Source of the DNA: Bradyrhizobium iriomotense
GTDB lineage: Bacteria > Pseudomonadota > Alphaproteobacteria > Rhizobiales > Xanthobacteraceae
Direction: 5' to 3'
Assembly: GCF_030160715.1 (NCBI RefSeq)
Contig: NZ_BSOW01000033.1
Location: forward strand, 1-64,000
Length of the DNA: 64,000 nucleotides
In this document: positions 63,913 to 64,000 of the stretch, one piece after another
Numbering within the stretch: position 1 is the first letter of the stretch
Layout: each line of letters starts with the position of its first letter
Notes under the pieces: model-generated
The model's database searches: none
Seen by the model: only the letters and a program-made list of their open reading frames with translations
What the model was told of the DNA's origin: nothing
Made by a program: the position numbers and the translations under genes

Positions 63913-64000
63913 ATGGCGAATACGACTCCAATCGAGTGGACGGCTGCGACTTGGAATCCTGTAACTGGGTACGCCAAGATCAGCAGCGGCTGCGACAATT
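63913..64000 (+). CDS. DUF5131 (phage Gp37/Gp68-like) protein, 5' end only
   Basis: 29 codons are present before the window ends: MANTTPIEWTAATWNPVTGY then AKISSGCDN. IEWT.ATWNPVTG...S.GCDN is the signature start of DUF5131/Gp37-Gp68 proteins, which carry Cys-rich radical SAM-like motifs. Position 20 is Tyr where Cys is usual. Confidence 0.7.
   Translation, partial: MANTTPIEWTAATWNPVTGYAKISSGCDN

Noticed and set aside
1..64000. CRISPR array, tRNA, rRNA, nod boxes or an integrase/attachment site
   Set aside because: None was found on reading both strands. Short repeats seen are isolated pairs rather than spaced arrays.

Overview
The window looks like an accessory region of an alphaproteobacterial, rhizobia-like genome (Hyphomicrobiales; a Bradyrhizobium or Mesorhizobium relative is my best guess, not provable from sequence alone). 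The reasons are a Ti-plasmid/ICE-type trb mating-pair operon with trbK-alt and the DUF2274 gene, a linked TraR/TraI-like quorum-sensing pair, a bacterial Ku tail typical of rhizobia, and many decayed insertion sequences (IS66, IS4, IS21, IS481, IS5, IS3, IS630). No tRNA, rRNA or CRISPR array was seen.

Left part (1-19.4 kb): an IS graveyard (1-1.5 kb) precedes a luxR/luxI pair whose luxI ribosome binding site is buried in a hairpin. A LysR regulator follows, then a decayed second copy of the trb 3' end (DUF2274-trbI), an IS5 scrap, and a TIGR04141/DUF6119 gene. A 3' fragment of a second LysR copy then abuts the intact operon, which is transcribed leftward as trbB-C-D-E-J-K-L-F-G-I-DUF2274. Upstream of trbB are an MFS permease and a ribbon-helix-helix regulator. 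TraG/VirD4 and a relaxase are absent from the window, so the mating apparatus is encoded but the DNA-processing half is elsewhere or lost.

Middle part (19.4-46.5 kb): this resembles a defence/stress island. It holds gene scraps, a tightly overlapping RHH-GNAT-XRE-ImmA operon, a metallo-beta-lactamase-fold plus four-TM membrane protein pair, and a four-gene operon TerB-like / BrxD ATPase / BrxHI-type helicase / Cas4-Dna2-like RecB nuclease-helicase. That last operon is the strongest candidate for a poorly described system. It is followed by three toxin-antitoxin loci (hicAB, relE/phd-like, higBA) in which every toxin is broken while an antitoxin reading frame survives. Next come a 2OG-Fe(II) dioxygenase, a zinc-ribbon protein and a gene interrupted by a single amber codon, bracketed by a short repeated element.

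Right part (46.5-64 kb): a locus of exported enzymes. It contains a Tat-exported caspase-like protease with an alpha/beta hydrolase partner, a lipoprotein, then a divergent matrixin metalloprotease / subtilase / trypsin-like protease run. A monohaem cytochrome-like protein, a haem-less cytochrome-like small protein and a Tat-exported tyrosinase follow. Beyond are a KamA-family radical SAM aminomutase, an unknown small protein, a DadA-like FAD amino acid dehydrogenase, an IS5 scrap and the start of a DUF5131 gene cut by the window end.
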